This document shows positions 7,491 through 14,428 of a stretch of 17,661 nt of DNA, piece by piece; within the stretch, counting starts at the first letter, position 1; the number at the start of each line of letters is the position of its first letter. The stretch spans positions 1 through 17,661 of the forward strand of contig JAILEL010000273.1 in NCBI GenBank assembly GCA_024687845.1, in the 5' to 3' direction. The notes under the pieces were generated by a model. That model was given only the letters and a program-made list of their open reading frames with translations. It ran no database searches and was not told where the DNA came from. The translations under genes and the position numbers were made by a program. This DNA comes from Eubacterium sp. GTDB taxonomy: Bacteria; Bacillota_A; Clostridia; Lachnospirales; Lachnospiraceae.

Positions 7491-7973
7491 CTATTCCATC
7501 CTTTCTTTTATCATTATCCTGGCGCGATGGTAAGTAACTCGGGCCCAGTTTTCAGTCTTACCAAAGATCGATCCAATCTCTTTAAAAGATAATTCTCCAA
7601 ACACTCTTAGCTGAAAGACTTCCTTGTAAGGCTCATCCATTGTATGAAGAATACGATGAATCCTTATAGTGGTATCTGCATCAGTGAGTTTACTTTCAAT
7701 GCTTTCATTCTCATCCGGTTGGTCCTCAAGTGGCACCTGTTCGACTTTGGAATGTCGCCTTTTCTCATCGATAAGGAGATTCTTCGCTATAGCACATAGC
7801 CAGGTATAACTTTTACTCTCACCTCTGAATTCCTTATCGGTGGAGATGGCTCGGAAAAATGTTTCCTGAGTTATCTCCATGGCCTCATCCTGATTATTCG
7901 TAAGTGTCATTACATAAGAGAAAACCTTCATGTAAAAAGCTTCATATAGTTTTTCAGCTGTGTTCTTATCCAT
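7491..7973 (-). CDS. ECF-type RNA polymerase sigma factor
   Basis: A 160-residue sigma-70 family protein with only regions 2 and 4. Region 2 spans about residues 8-75 (FSYVMTLTNNQDEAMEITQETFFRA and YTWLCAIAKNLLIDEKRR). Region 4 spans about 105-155 (VFQLRVFGELSFKEIGSIFGKTENWARVTYHRAR) with its helix-turn-helix. It is the first gene of the operon, followed 2 bases later by its probable anti-sigma factor. Upstream is a near-consensus ECF promoter, so the factor probably drives its own operon. The ribosome site (AGAAAG) is weak, which would limit basal synthesis. Regulon unknown. Confidence 0.9.
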   Translation of the reverse strand: MDKNTAEKLYEAFYMKVFSYVMTLTNNQDEAMEITQETFFRAISTDKEFRGESKSYTWLCAIAKNLLIDEKRRHSKVEQVPLEDQPDENESIESKLTDADTTIRIHRILHTMDEPYKEVFQLRVFGELSFKEIGSIFGKTENWARVTYHRARIMIKERME

Positions 7974-8011
7974 GGTTTTTGAACTTTCTTTTTTTGTGAT
8001 TTCATAGATTA

Positions 8012-8037
8012 GACGGAGTAATCTGAATTTCGTTACA
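8012..8037 (-). promoter_or_regulatory. ECF-type autoregulatory promoter
   Basis: On the minus strand, TGTAAC (8032-8037) is separated by exactly 16 bases from CGTC (8012-8015), the hallmark layout of Bacillus-type SigW/SigM/SigX promoters. The -10 element is 39 bp before the sigma gene start. Immediately upstream, 8038-8062 is a run of A and T tracts that could act as an UP element. The remaining spacer to 8163 is AT-rich, without other recognisable signals. Confidence 0.75.
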
Positions 8038-8163
8038 AAAAAATTTAAAAAATTTTTTTTATTTTATTGTTACCTATCTCATAAACCTTAAATAGCAACA
8101 ATGATATCATATATAATAAATCATATCTTATTAAATAATCCTTAAATTTTCATAGTAAATCTA

Positions 8164-8228
8164 TAAAAAATAAGCCCACCGAAGAAGGTCTTTACAGGTT
8201 AATCCCTGAAAACCATCCCCAATGGGCT
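8164..8228 (-). terminator. Terminator of the aldo/keto reductase gene
   Basis: In minus-strand orientation AGCCCA (8228-8223) pairs with TGGGCT (8178-8173), followed by TATTTTTT. Inside are two smaller stems (CAGG/CCTG at 8195-8208 and ACC/GGT at 8178-8189), so the structure is branched rather than a simple hairpin. It lies 22 bp after the stop codon of the reductase gene. Confidence 0.55.
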
Positions 8229-8250
8229 GTTATTATTCAAAAAATAAATT

Positions 8251-9369
8251 TTAATCCAGTATCTCGGCAGCTTCTTTAAGCAGATTAATGATAGGAAGAT
8301 GCTGTGGGCATACTCCTTCACACTGTCCGCATCCGATACAATCAGATGCCTTTCCACTTCTTGAAACAAGTCCCGAATAGAAATTCTTCGATCTCCAGTC
8401 ATCCGGATATCTACGAAGTGTATTGATTGTTCTGAAAACATCAGGAATACTTATACTCATAGGGCAACCCGGAGTACAGTATTTACATGCAGTACATCCA
8501 ATCTGCGGAATAGCAAGTATTTCATCTGTTACTTCATTTACGATTTTCTTTTCTTCTTCTGAAAGAGGTTCAAAATCTGTAAATGTATTGATATTATCAT
8601 CCATCTGTTCTTCCGTTGACATTCCGGAAAGTATTGTCATAACTCCTGGAAGGGAGCCGACAAATCTGAGTGCCCACGAAGCAACAGACTTATCTGGTCT
8701 TGCGGCTTTATATTTTTCCTCTAATTCAGGAGCCAGGTTAGCAAGCATTCCACCTCTGATTGGTTCCATGACAATTATTGGAATATTTCTCTCATGCAGA
8801 ATGTTGTATAAGGCTTCAGATCTTACAACCGGATTAGTTCTATCCAGATAATTCAACTGAATCTGTACGAATTCAACCTCCGGATGCTTATCAAGGATTT
8901 GTTCAAGGAGCTCAGGACTTCCATGGTAAGAAAAACCAAAATGACGGATCTTTCCTTCCTCCTTCATTTTTACTCCCCATTTGAAGCAGTCGTATTTCTC
9001 ATAAGTATCATAGTTAGAACCGTCTTCGATAGAATGAAGAAGATACAGATCAAAATAATCTACACCTGCACGCTCCAGCTGCTCATTAAATATTCTATCA
9101 ACATCGCTTGCCTGTTTAATCTCCCAAGCCGGCAGCTTAGTTGCAATCATAAAGCTGTCCCTTGGATATCTTTTAACCAGAGCCTCACGAGCTGCAACCT
9201 CCGATTTACCACCATGATAAACATAAGCTGTATCAAAATAATTCATGTCCATCTGCATATATTTATCAACCATACGTTTTACATGCTCAAGGTCTATCTC
9301 ACCATCCTTTTCTGGAAGACGCATAAGACCAAATCCCAGCTTCGGCATTTTGCTTAAATCGATACTCAT
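8251..9369 (-). CDS. Aldo/keto reductase with C-terminal 4Fe-4S ferredoxin domain
   Basis: A 372-residue cytoplasmic oxidoreductase of the COG1453 type. The N-terminal (beta/alpha)8 domain carries the AKR catalytic tetrad: D46 and Y51 in NYFDTAYVYHG, K78 in IATKLP, and H112 in LYLLHSIED. The C-terminus has two ferredoxin-like cysteine clusters, CTACKYCTPGCP near residue 297 and CIGCGQCEGVCP near residue 347, so electrons may pass through iron-sulfur centres rather than only NAD(P)H. This architecture is common in strict anaerobes. AAGGAGG lies 9 bases before the ATG. It is monocistronic. The substrate is unknown. Confidence 0.9.
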   Translation of the reverse strand: MSIDLSKMPKLGFGLMRLPEKDGEIDLEHVKRMVDKYMQMDMNYFDTAYVYHGGKSEVAAREALVKRYPRDSFMIATKLPAWEIKQASDVDRIFNEQLERAGVDYFDLYLLHSIEDGSNYDTYEKYDCFKWGVKMKEEGKIRHFGFSYHGSPELLEQILDKHPEVEFVQIQLNYLDRTNPVVRSEALYNILHERNIPIIVMEPIRGGMLANLAPELEEKYKAARPDKSVASWALRFVGSLPGVMTILSGMSTEEQMDDNINTFTDFEPLSEEEKKIVNEVTDEILAIPQIGCTACKYCTPGCPMSISIPDVFRTINTLRRYPDDWRSKNFYSGLVSRSGKASDCIGCGQCEGVCPQHLPIINLLKEAAEILD

Positions 9370-9447
9370 CCCCTAATACCTCCTTAATGAATATATATGT
9401 CTACTATTTCAGAAGTTATTCAGGATAATTAAAAGCATATAATTAAT

Positions 9448-9472
9448 AATTATTGACTAATTTTTGCACATT
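9448..9472. promoter_or_regulatory. 25-bp motif shared with the ABC/AraC control region
   Basis: The sequence 9448-9472 matches 4550-4574 at 21 of 25 positions, all four differences being A/T swaps; the core is GACTAAT-W-TTTGCACA. Both copies lie 79-174 bp upstream of start codons, in control regions. It may be a common operator, perhaps for the AraC-type protein. The rest of 9370-9491 holds the presumed reductase promoter, which I cannot place. Confidence 0.3.
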
Positions 9473-9490
9473 ATTCGCTCGAAACAGACA

Positions 9491-9569
9491 AAAAAGAAAG
9501 GACGCTGATTGAGCTCCGCGTCCTTTCTTTTCACACTATTTATATTTTTCCAAAGAGACTTTTCTTTGT
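9491..9569 (-). ncRNA. Candidate short RNA ending at the orphan terminator
   Basis: On the minus strand a promoter-like TTGCAA (9603-9598), 17-base spacer and TATATA (9580-9575) would start a transcript near 9568. It would fold a CAAAGA/TCTTTG hairpin (9551-9568) and finish at the strong terminator at 9492-9531, giving about 78 bases. There is no coding potential. This is an inference from signal order only; the terminator could simply be an insulator. Confidence 0.25.
9492..9531. terminator. Strong bidirectional terminator hairpin
   Basis: Perfect 14-bp arms, AAAAGAAAGGACGC (9492-9505) and GCGTCCTTTCTTTT (9518-9531), flank a 12-base loop. The GC-rich core is followed by a T-rich run in both directions. 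No protein gene ends here, so it either insulates the reductase promoter from tRNA-side transcription or ends a short RNA. Confidence 0.8.
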
Positions 9570-9671
9570 TGAACTATATATACTATAACATGCTTTTTTG
9601 CAAATAGTGTTTAAGATACCGTAAAAAAACTATGAACGAACATAAATGTTTAAGGAAAATAAAAAAATCGC

Positions 9672-9700
9672 TTGCATTTTCTTAATTCCTCTATTATAAT
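9672..9700 (+). promoter_or_regulatory. Promoter of tRNA-Gln
   Basis: TTGCAT (9672-9677), a 17-base spacer and a perfect TATAAT (9695-9700) place the transcription start about 35 bases before the mature tRNA. Confidence 0.7.
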
Positions 9701-9741
9701 ACATCATGCGTCTGAAAAAATAAGACGAAGTAATTAAATAT

Positions 9742-9813
9742 TGGGGTATCGCCAAATGGTAAGGCAACGGACTCTGACTCCGTCATTTCAAGGTTCGAAT
9801 CCTTGTACCCCAG
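9742..9813 (+). tRNA. tRNA-Gln (anticodon CTG)
   Basis: 72 bases fold as a cloverleaf. The acceptor TGGGGTA pairs with TACCCCA, the anticodon stem ACGGA/TCCGT encloses the loop CTCTGAC (anticodon CTG, reading CAG), and the T-arm AAGG-TTCGAAT-CCTT is intact with discriminator G. CCA is not encoded. It is the last chromosomal landmark before the mobile element. tRNA genes are frequent targets of tyrosine integrases, so the 3' end of this gene or its terminator is a plausible attachment site, though the second copy would lie outside the window. Confidence 0.93.
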
Positions 9814-9815
9814 CT

Positions 9816-9847
9816 AAAAGACCTCGGTTAGAAACCGAGGTCTTTTT
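9816..9847 (+). terminator. Intrinsic terminator of tRNA-Gln
   Basis: A perfect 14-bp stem (AAAAGACCTCGGTT with AACCGAGGTCTTTT) and a 3-base loop, followed by a T-run, 3 bases after the tRNA. Confidence 0.9.
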
Positions 9848-9970
9848 CTGCTGAAATGGCTTAAAATGGGGCTTTGAAGGGTGTATGTACTGATTTATAC
9901 TGAAAGAATCTGTACGAATATAGTAAATATGATACAGTATAAAATAGTACGAAAATCATAATAAAAACTA

Positions 9971-10018
9971 AAATTGACATATCTTTTCTAATGGATAGGT
10001 CAATCGATAGGTCAATTT
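9971..10018. repeat. Three copies of a GATAGGTCAAT motif, candidate integrase arm sites
   Basis: GATAGGTCAATC (9994-10005) and GATAGGTCAATT (10006-10017) are head-to-tail. A third copy in inverse orientation, AAATTGACATATC (9971-9983), matches 12 of 13 bases of the complement of 10006-10018. Short direct and inverted repeats at the edge of a tyrosine-integrase element are typical of arm-type binding sites. The stretch 9848-9970 otherwise holds AT-rich sequence with TATACTG/CAGTATA arms about 36 bases apart, and no gene. Confidence 0.45.
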
Positions 10019-10046
10019 AAAAGAAGAAGTTAAGTTGTTTTGTATT

Positions 10047-10532
10047 TTACCAGCCTTTAATCTGTTTTACTTGTTCAGCTCTTTCAGGATCCTTATTATA
10101 TTTCAACTTTATTTTTATCATTTCTATAATTTCTTGTCTGGAATTATCATCCAGCTGATAAAATGATGTCAGTAAATTATCCACATCCGGCATACTATTC
10201 TTTCCATAAAGGAACATCAGGGGATATAAAGAATACTTCAGATATGTCTTTACTCTGTTCGCATCCAGCTTGCCACCAAGAGCATCAGGAAGAGCAGGAT
10301 ATATTTCATCCTCTTTAAGTTCTCCGGAAAAAGGAGTGGCGGAACATATCTCATGCACATCTACTTCAAGTTCATTTGCAAGTCTAAGAGCATAATCAAA
10401 TCTTATATTGGAATCCTTCTGAATAATAGAATAGATAGTTGTAGGGCTGATTCCGGCGGCCTTGGCAACTTTTCTTACATTTGTATCAGGTTTTGAATCA
10501 ATTATTTCTTTTAATCTTTTTCCATCTCCCAT
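10047..10532 (-). CDS. XRE/Cro-CI family repressor of the mobile element
   Basis: A 161-residue protein with an N-terminal helix-turn-helix (about residues 16-55, VRKVAKAAGISPTTIYSIIQKDSNIRFDYALRLANEL), typical of HTH_3/CI-like regulators. The C-terminal half is predicted alpha-helical, without a protease-like domain. GAGG lies about 8 bases before the ATG. It is divergent from the excisionase-like gene across a 300-bp region containing three TTACG-type palindromes, so it probably represses excision genes and itself. No match to a particular named repressor is claimed. Confidence 0.82.
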   Translation of the reverse strand: MGDGKRLKEIIDSKPDTNVRKVAKAAGISPTTIYSIIQKDSNIRFDYALRLANELEVDVHEICSATPFSGELKEDEIYPALPDALGGKLDANRVKTYLKYSLYPLMFLYGKNSMPDVDNLLTSFYQLDDNSRQEIIEMIKIKLKYNKDPERAEQVKQIKGW

Positions 10533-10562
10533 ATTATTATCCTCTTTTCATAAAATGAAATA

Positions 10563-10576
10563 TTACGAAATACGAG
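10563..10576. promoter_or_regulatory. Candidate operator at the repressor promoter
   Basis: TTACG-AAATA-CGAG resembles the perfect palindrome at 10777-10791. It lies just downstream of a minus-strand -10-like TATGCT paired with TTGACT (15-base spacer), where a bound repressor would limit its own transcription. A second palindrome, TTTCAT-AAA-ATGAAA (10546-10560), is adjacent. Confidence 0.4.
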
Positions 10577-10710
10577 CATATAATAACATATTGTCAGTCA
10601 ATAATAAAGAATAATAATGCATAGAGAGGCATAGAGCGGTAGTAAGCGTAAAATTTGCTATGTTCTTACAAATCTATGCGAAAAAGATAAAGAGGTAGGC
10701 ATGTATTGTT

Positions 10711-10725
10711 TTACGAAAATAGTAA
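10711..10725. promoter_or_regulatory. Third TTACG-type half-palindrome
   Basis: TTACG-AAAAT-AGTAA, one arm degenerate, 20 bp upstream of the -35 box of the excisionase-like gene. The rest of 10577-10744 is AT-rich spacer without a gene. Confidence 0.35.
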
Positions 10726-10744
10726 TAATTAGCATAACGAAGTA

Positions 10745-10773
10745 TTGACAAACTGAAATGCCCGTGTTATACT
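10745..10773 (+). promoter_or_regulatory. Strong sigma-70 promoter of the excisionase/integrase operon
   Basis: Consensus TTGACA (10745-10750), 17-base spacer and TATACT (10768-10773). The predicted start, near 10780, lies inside a perfect operator palindrome. Confidence 0.8.
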
Positions 10774-10776
10774 GCA

Positions 10777-10791
10777 TTACGAAAAACGTAA
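10777..10791. promoter_or_regulatory. Operator palindrome over the transcription start
   Basis: TTACGAAAAACGTAA is a perfect 5-bp-arm palindrome with a 5-base centre, overlapping +1 of the promoter at 10745-10773. This is the expected position for repression by the divergent XRE protein. Confidence 0.6.
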
Positions 10792-10838
10792 ATACAAGCA
10801 TAATAATAATCGTAAAAATATGAAAGGAGGAAGTGGCT

Positions 10839-11051
10839 ATGGAGAATACTACAGTACATGTTAGTGAAGATATAAAAATATTCACTGCAAAAGAGCTTGC
10901 CAGTGTTCTGAGAATAGGCAGAGATAAGGCTTATGCTCTTATCAGATCTAACAGTTTTCCCTCTATCTGTATCGGCAATAGATATATAGTTACGGAAAAG
11001 GCTCTGAATGAGTGGCTCAGCCAGTATGAGAATAAAAGATTTGTTCTTTAG
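10839..11051 (+). CDS. Excisionase-like helix-turn-helix protein
   Basis: A 70-residue DNA-binding protein of the HTH_17/excisionase type: FTAKELASVLRIGRDKAYALIRSNSFPSICIGNRYIVTEKALNEWL is a winged helix of MerR/Xis style. Its likely role is to direct the integrase towards excision. The ATG at 10839 has GGAGG 8 bases upstream; an in-frame GTG at 10833 is only 2 bases from GGAGG and is less likely. It precedes the integrase by 33 bp in one transcription unit. Confidence 0.82.
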   Translation: MENTTVHVSEDIKIFTAKELASVLRIGRDKAYALIRSNSFPSICIGNRYIVTEKALNEWLSQYENKRFVL

Positions 11052-11084
11052 TATTAATTACAGAAAAGAGAAGAGGTGAGGTAA

Positions 11085-12362
11085 TTGACAAAAGAAAGAA
11101 ATGCAAAAGGACAGGGAACATTTTATGAGAACAAGGATGGAACCGTAACCTATAGAAAAGGTGTTGGTCTTAAACCTGATGGAAAGAGAAAGACCTTGAC
11201 TGTGACAGCATCTACGAAAGCGGCTTGTATCAGGATAATGAAACAGAAGGAAGCTGACTGGAACAGAGAAAAGCAGAGGATTCAGATAACTGATAAGAAT
11301 AATGTTGAAGAACTTTGCCAAAGGCATCTTGATTTTCAGGTTCATAATAAGGAACTAAAACCGAAATCGATAGATAGGCGGGAAGACACAATCAAGAATC
11401 AGATTGCCCAATATGCTATTGGTAAAATGCAGATTCAGGCTATTACATCAGCAGATATAGATAATCATATCAGTATCCTAATTAATACAGAGCTTTCGCC
11501 TTCTACAATTAAGAAATGTCTGGATGTTTTAAATGCAGCATATGAATGGGCGGTTGCCAGAGGAGAGCTTGATTTTAATCCTGTGCTTCAGATTAAAAGA
11601 AGCATTACAAAAAGGTTATCCAAGTTGGAGAGCAAGTCTGCAGCAGATGCTGATGTAATTGTTCTCTCAGTAGAAGAAGAGGAGAGATTTCTGAATGAGG
11701 CTTTAAAAACAGATAATGATAATCAGTATATCTATGCCGGAGGAATATATGGAGCGCTACTTCTTCATACAGGAATGCGAATCGGAGAGATGATAAGTCT
11801 CAGATGGAAGGATTATGATGAAGAAAATGGACTGCTGACAATAAATAAGAGCACTTCAATGAGCCGTAACAGGGATGCTGAATCGGCTGATAATGCTCCA
11901 AAGTATGTTGCCGTTCAGGGAACAACAAAGAATCAGAAGGCAAGGGTTATAAAGCTATCTAAAGAAGCAATTCTTGATCTGCAAAGAATATCAGAGGTGA
12001 GACCTGGAAAACCAGATGATCTGATATGCAGAACCAGGACGGGAAGGCAGTATACAGCAACAATGCTGGAACACTGTATGGGCACTATATATAAGCATGT
12101 GAATTTCGTTACTAAAGTGAGTGGACTTCATATCTTTCGGAGAACATTTGCAACCAGAATGTATGAGAGAGGGGCAGATGTAAAGGAGATAGCGGCTTAT
12201 ATCGGAGATCTGGAATCAACAACGATGCAGTATTATATAGCGGCTCGTCAGAAGATGGTTGTAGGTGATTCTGTAAGACAGGTTGTTCCTCTTCCGGGAA
12301 GCAGAAATGTGAATAATGAAAAAAGAGATGTTCCTGCTGGTAACAAGAACACCTCTGAGTAG
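11085..12362 (+). CDS. int: Tyrosine-family site-specific integrase
   Basis: A 425-residue recombinase for integration and excision of the element. The N-terminal domain (about 1-60) resembles the AP2-like arm-binding domain, and a SAM-like core-binding domain spans about 70-165. The catalytic domain has R232 in LLLHTGMRIGEM, K282 in the TKNQKARVIKL hairpin, H349-x2-R352 in HIFRRTFATRMY, and a nucleophile Y383 or Y384 in TTMQYYIAA. The usual LGH histidine is replaced by aspartate in YIGDLES, a substitution I recall from related integrases. The start codon is TTG, with GAGGTGAGG directly upstream. The gene is transcribed away from tRNA-Gln. Confidence 0.93.
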   Translation: MTKERNAKGQGTFYENKDGTVTYRKGVGLKPDGKRKTLTVTASTKAACIRIMKQKEADWNREKQRIQITDKNNVEELCQRHLDFQVHNKELKPKSIDRREDTIKNQIAQYAIGKMQIQAITSADIDNHISILINTELSPSTIKKCLDVLNAAYEWAVARGELDFNPVLQIKRSITKRLSKLESKSAADADVIVLSVEEEERFLNEALKTDNDNQYIYAGGIYGALLLHTGMRIGEMISLRWKDYDEENGLLTINKSTSMSRNRDAESADNAPKYVAVQGTTKNQKARVIKLSKEAILDLQRISEVRPGKPDDLICRTRTGRQYTATMLEHCMGTIYKHVNFVTKVSGLHIFRRTFATRMYERGADVKEIAAYIGDLESTTMQYYIAARQKMVVGDSVRQVVPLPGSRNVNNEKRDVPAGNKNTSE

Positions 12363-12370
12363 GAAACTAA

Positions 12371-12418
12371 GGAGTCTCCAATACTCTAACTCGCAATTAG
12401 AAGTATATCAGAGGCTCC
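12371..12418. promoter_or_regulatory. Long imperfect hairpin between integrase and primase genes
   Basis: Outer stem GGAGTCTC/GAGGCTCC (one G-T wobble) and inner stems ATACT/AGTAT and CTAA/TTAG, with a CTCGCAA loop. No U-tract follows, so it is not an ordinary terminator. It ends 40 bp before the primase-like gene and could be a processing site, a leaky terminator or part of a replication origin. Confidence 0.5.
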
Positions 12419-12458
12419 TGCAAAATTAAAGCATTATTTTGTAAAGGAGACTTATGAA

Positions 12459-13160
12459 ATGTCTGATATTTTTAATGAGGTCAAGGACCTTGTAGCACCA
12501 AGAAGTGCTGCAGAATATTATGGGCTCAAAGTGCGCCCAAATGGAATGGCATGTTGTCCATTCCATAATGATAAGACACCAAGCATGAAGTTTAATAAGG
12601 ATTATTATTACTGCTTCGGCTGTGGTGCAAAAGGTGATGCCATAGGCTATGTGGCAGAAATGTATGGTCTTTCTCAGTATGATGCTGCGTTAAAGCTCAT
12701 AAATGATATGAACCTGCCAATTGATATTAAGGGCGGGAGAACTACATTTACTCCAGGTGACAGGCGGCGTATGCAGAGAAAGCAGAATCTTATTCGGATC
12801 CAGGATATTTTTAAGAACTGGTGTTTCTCATCAGTTAATTCCCTATGTGAGTGTAGAGACACAATTAAAGATTTAGAGGAAGAGTTCAATAAGAGATATA
12901 AGGATTCTTCCATATTTGATGTACCAGAACTGGATGTTATTTATGATGTTGAGCCTTTTGTGGGGTATCTTCTTGACATCCTCTGCACCGGAACTGAAGA
13001 AGAGAAGAAAGAACTCTTCATAAAAGGACGGAAGGAGGTGGATGATATTGTCTCAAGAGTTAACAACATCAGAGCAGGCTTCATGGGACGAAGTAGCGAA
13101 GATAGTGGAAGAGGAATACTTCACGACAGACGATGTGTTTCAGCAGTTAGTGAAGCGTAA
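12459..13160 (+). CDS. CHC2 zinc-finger DNA primase-like protein
   Basis: A 233-residue protein. The N-terminal zinc-binding domain of DnaG primases is clear: C33-x2-H36 in CCPFHNDKTPS and C52-x2-C55 in YYCFGCGAKGD, followed by AIGYVAEMYGLSQYDAALKLINDM. There is no TOPRIM catalytic domain, so it probably recognises the template and works with the adjacent VapE-like protein to start replication of the excised element. GGAG lies 9 bases before the ATG. The C-terminal 39 codons overlap the next gene in another frame. The sequence up to about residue 200 looks ordered; the overlap part (GRSSEDSGRGILHDRRC) looks less protein-like. Confidence 0.85.
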   Translation: MSDIFNEVKDLVAPRSAAEYYGLKVRPNGMACCPFHNDKTPSMKFNKDYYYCFGCGAKGDAIGYVAEMYGLSQYDAALKLINDMNLPIDIKGGRTTFTPGDRRRMQRKQNLIRIQDIFKNWCFSSVNSLCECRDTIKDLEEEFNKRYKDSSIFDVPELDVIYDVEPFVGYLLDILCTGTEEEKKELFIKGRKEVDDIVSRVNNIRAGFMGRSSEDSGRGILHDRRCVSAVSEA

Positions 13161-14406
13161 GGATGGAACAGTAAAGCAAGGGATTGAGAATTATTATACC
13201 GTTTTTACCAAGGATCCTTTCCTACGTGGAGCTATCAGAAGAAATGAGATGACAGGGCGTAATGATGTTTGCAGGGATATGGGTTGGAAGCGTAGTGCTG
13301 GAGACAGCATAGATGATGATGACCTGGATAACCTGTGTTTATATCTGGAAACCACTTATGGTCTTATGAATGAGAAGAATATGTATAAGGCCATAAATAT
13401 CATAGCTGCTGAGAATAGCTTTCATCCAATCAAGGAATACCTTGAAGAATTAAAGTGGGACGGCAAATCAAGAATAGCAGAGTTCCTTCCTAAATATGTT
13501 GGTGCTGATGAGTGTGAATATACTTATGAAGCTACGAAGCTCATTCTTATGGCGGCAATAAGCAGGATATATACTCCGGGAGTAAAATTCGATATGATGA
13601 TCTGCCTTGTTGGTGGTCAGGGGATCGGAAAATCATCGCTATTCAGGTTACTGGCCATAAAAGATGAATGGTTCTCGGATGATTTAAGAAGAATTGATGA
13701 TGAGAATATTTTCAGACGCTTGTACGGTCACTGGATCATAGAAATGTCAGAAATGATCGCTACCGTAAATGCTAAAAGTATTGAAGAAATTAAATCATTT
13801 CTGAGTCGTCAGAAGGAAACCTATAAGACACCTTATGATAAGTTCCCGAAGGACAGACCTCGTCAGTGTATTTTCGTTGGTACAACCAATAACATGGATT
13901 TTCTTCCAATGGATAGAACCGGAAACAGAAGATTTGCACCGATCCTTACTCATGCTGAGCGTATCGAGAAACATATTCTTGAGGATGAGGAAGAATCCAG
14001 GGCTTATATCGAACAACTTTGGGCAGAGGCTATGGAGATATTTAGGAGTGGTGACTTCAGTCTTAAGTTCTCCCAGAGTATTGAAGAATATCTTATGGAA
14101 CTTCAGGAGAACTTCATGCCTGAGGATACAGATATCGGTCTTATCAGGGCTTGGCTTGAGGATACAGATGAATATCAGGTTTGCAGTCTTATGTTATATC
14201 ATGAGGCACTTAATAAGGAAGGTGAACCGAAGAAATATGAGATAAAAGAAATCAACCGTATCATGAATGAAAGCATAAAAGGCTGGAAACATTCTGATAA
14301 GAAGACACATCGTTTCAATAAATATGGTACACAGAAATACTGGTACCGAGAGGATAAGGTTGATGATGGATTCATTAAATGTGATACGACGGTTCTTCCA
14401 TTTTAA
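13042..14406 (+). CDS. VapE-type helicase (virulence-associated E family)
   Basis: A 454-residue AAA+-like P-loop protein of PF05272. Walker A is GGQGIGKSS (about 191-199), Walker B-like WIIEMSEM (about 231-238), the sensor region FVGTTN (about 278-283) and the arginine motif TGNRRF (about 293-298). Members pair with CHC2 primases in phages and integrative elements and are thought to unwind the origin. The ATG at 13042 is 3 bases from AAGGAGG; the in-frame TTG at 13048 has better spacing, so the start may be there. The N-terminus lies within the primase gene in a different frame, suggesting coupled synthesis. Confidence 0.88.
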   Translation: MILSQELTTSEQASWDEVAKIVEEEYFTTDDVFQQLVKRKDGTVKQGIENYYTVFTKDPFLRGAIRRNEMTGRNDVCRDMGWKRSAGDSIDDDDLDNLCLYLETTYGLMNEKNMYKAINIIAAENSFHPIKEYLEELKWDGKSRIAEFLPKYVGADECEYTYEATKLILMAAISRIYTPGVKFDMMICLVGGQGIGKSSLFRLLAIKDEWFSDDLRRIDDENIFRRLYGHWIIEMSEMIATVNAKSIEEIKSFLSRQKETYKTPYDKFPKDRPRQCIFVGTTNNMDFLPMDRTGNRRFAPILTHAERIEKHILEDEEESRAYIEQLWAEAMEIFRSGDFSLKFSQSIEEYLMELQENFMPEDTDIGLIRAWLEDTDEYQVCSLMLYHEALNKEGEPKKYEIKEINRIMNESIKGWKHSDKKTHRFNKYGTQKYWYREDKVDDGFIKCDTTVLPF

Positions 14407-14428
14407 TAAAAATAGTTTTTTGACCTTC

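Noticed and set aside
8884..9357. 157-codon plus-strand frame opposite the aldo/keto reductase
   Set aside because: Antisense to a strongly conserved enzyme, with no initiation signal.
13835..14245. 136-codon frame within the VapE-type gene
   Set aside because: Alternative-frame shadow of a gene with clear motifs; no ribosome site.
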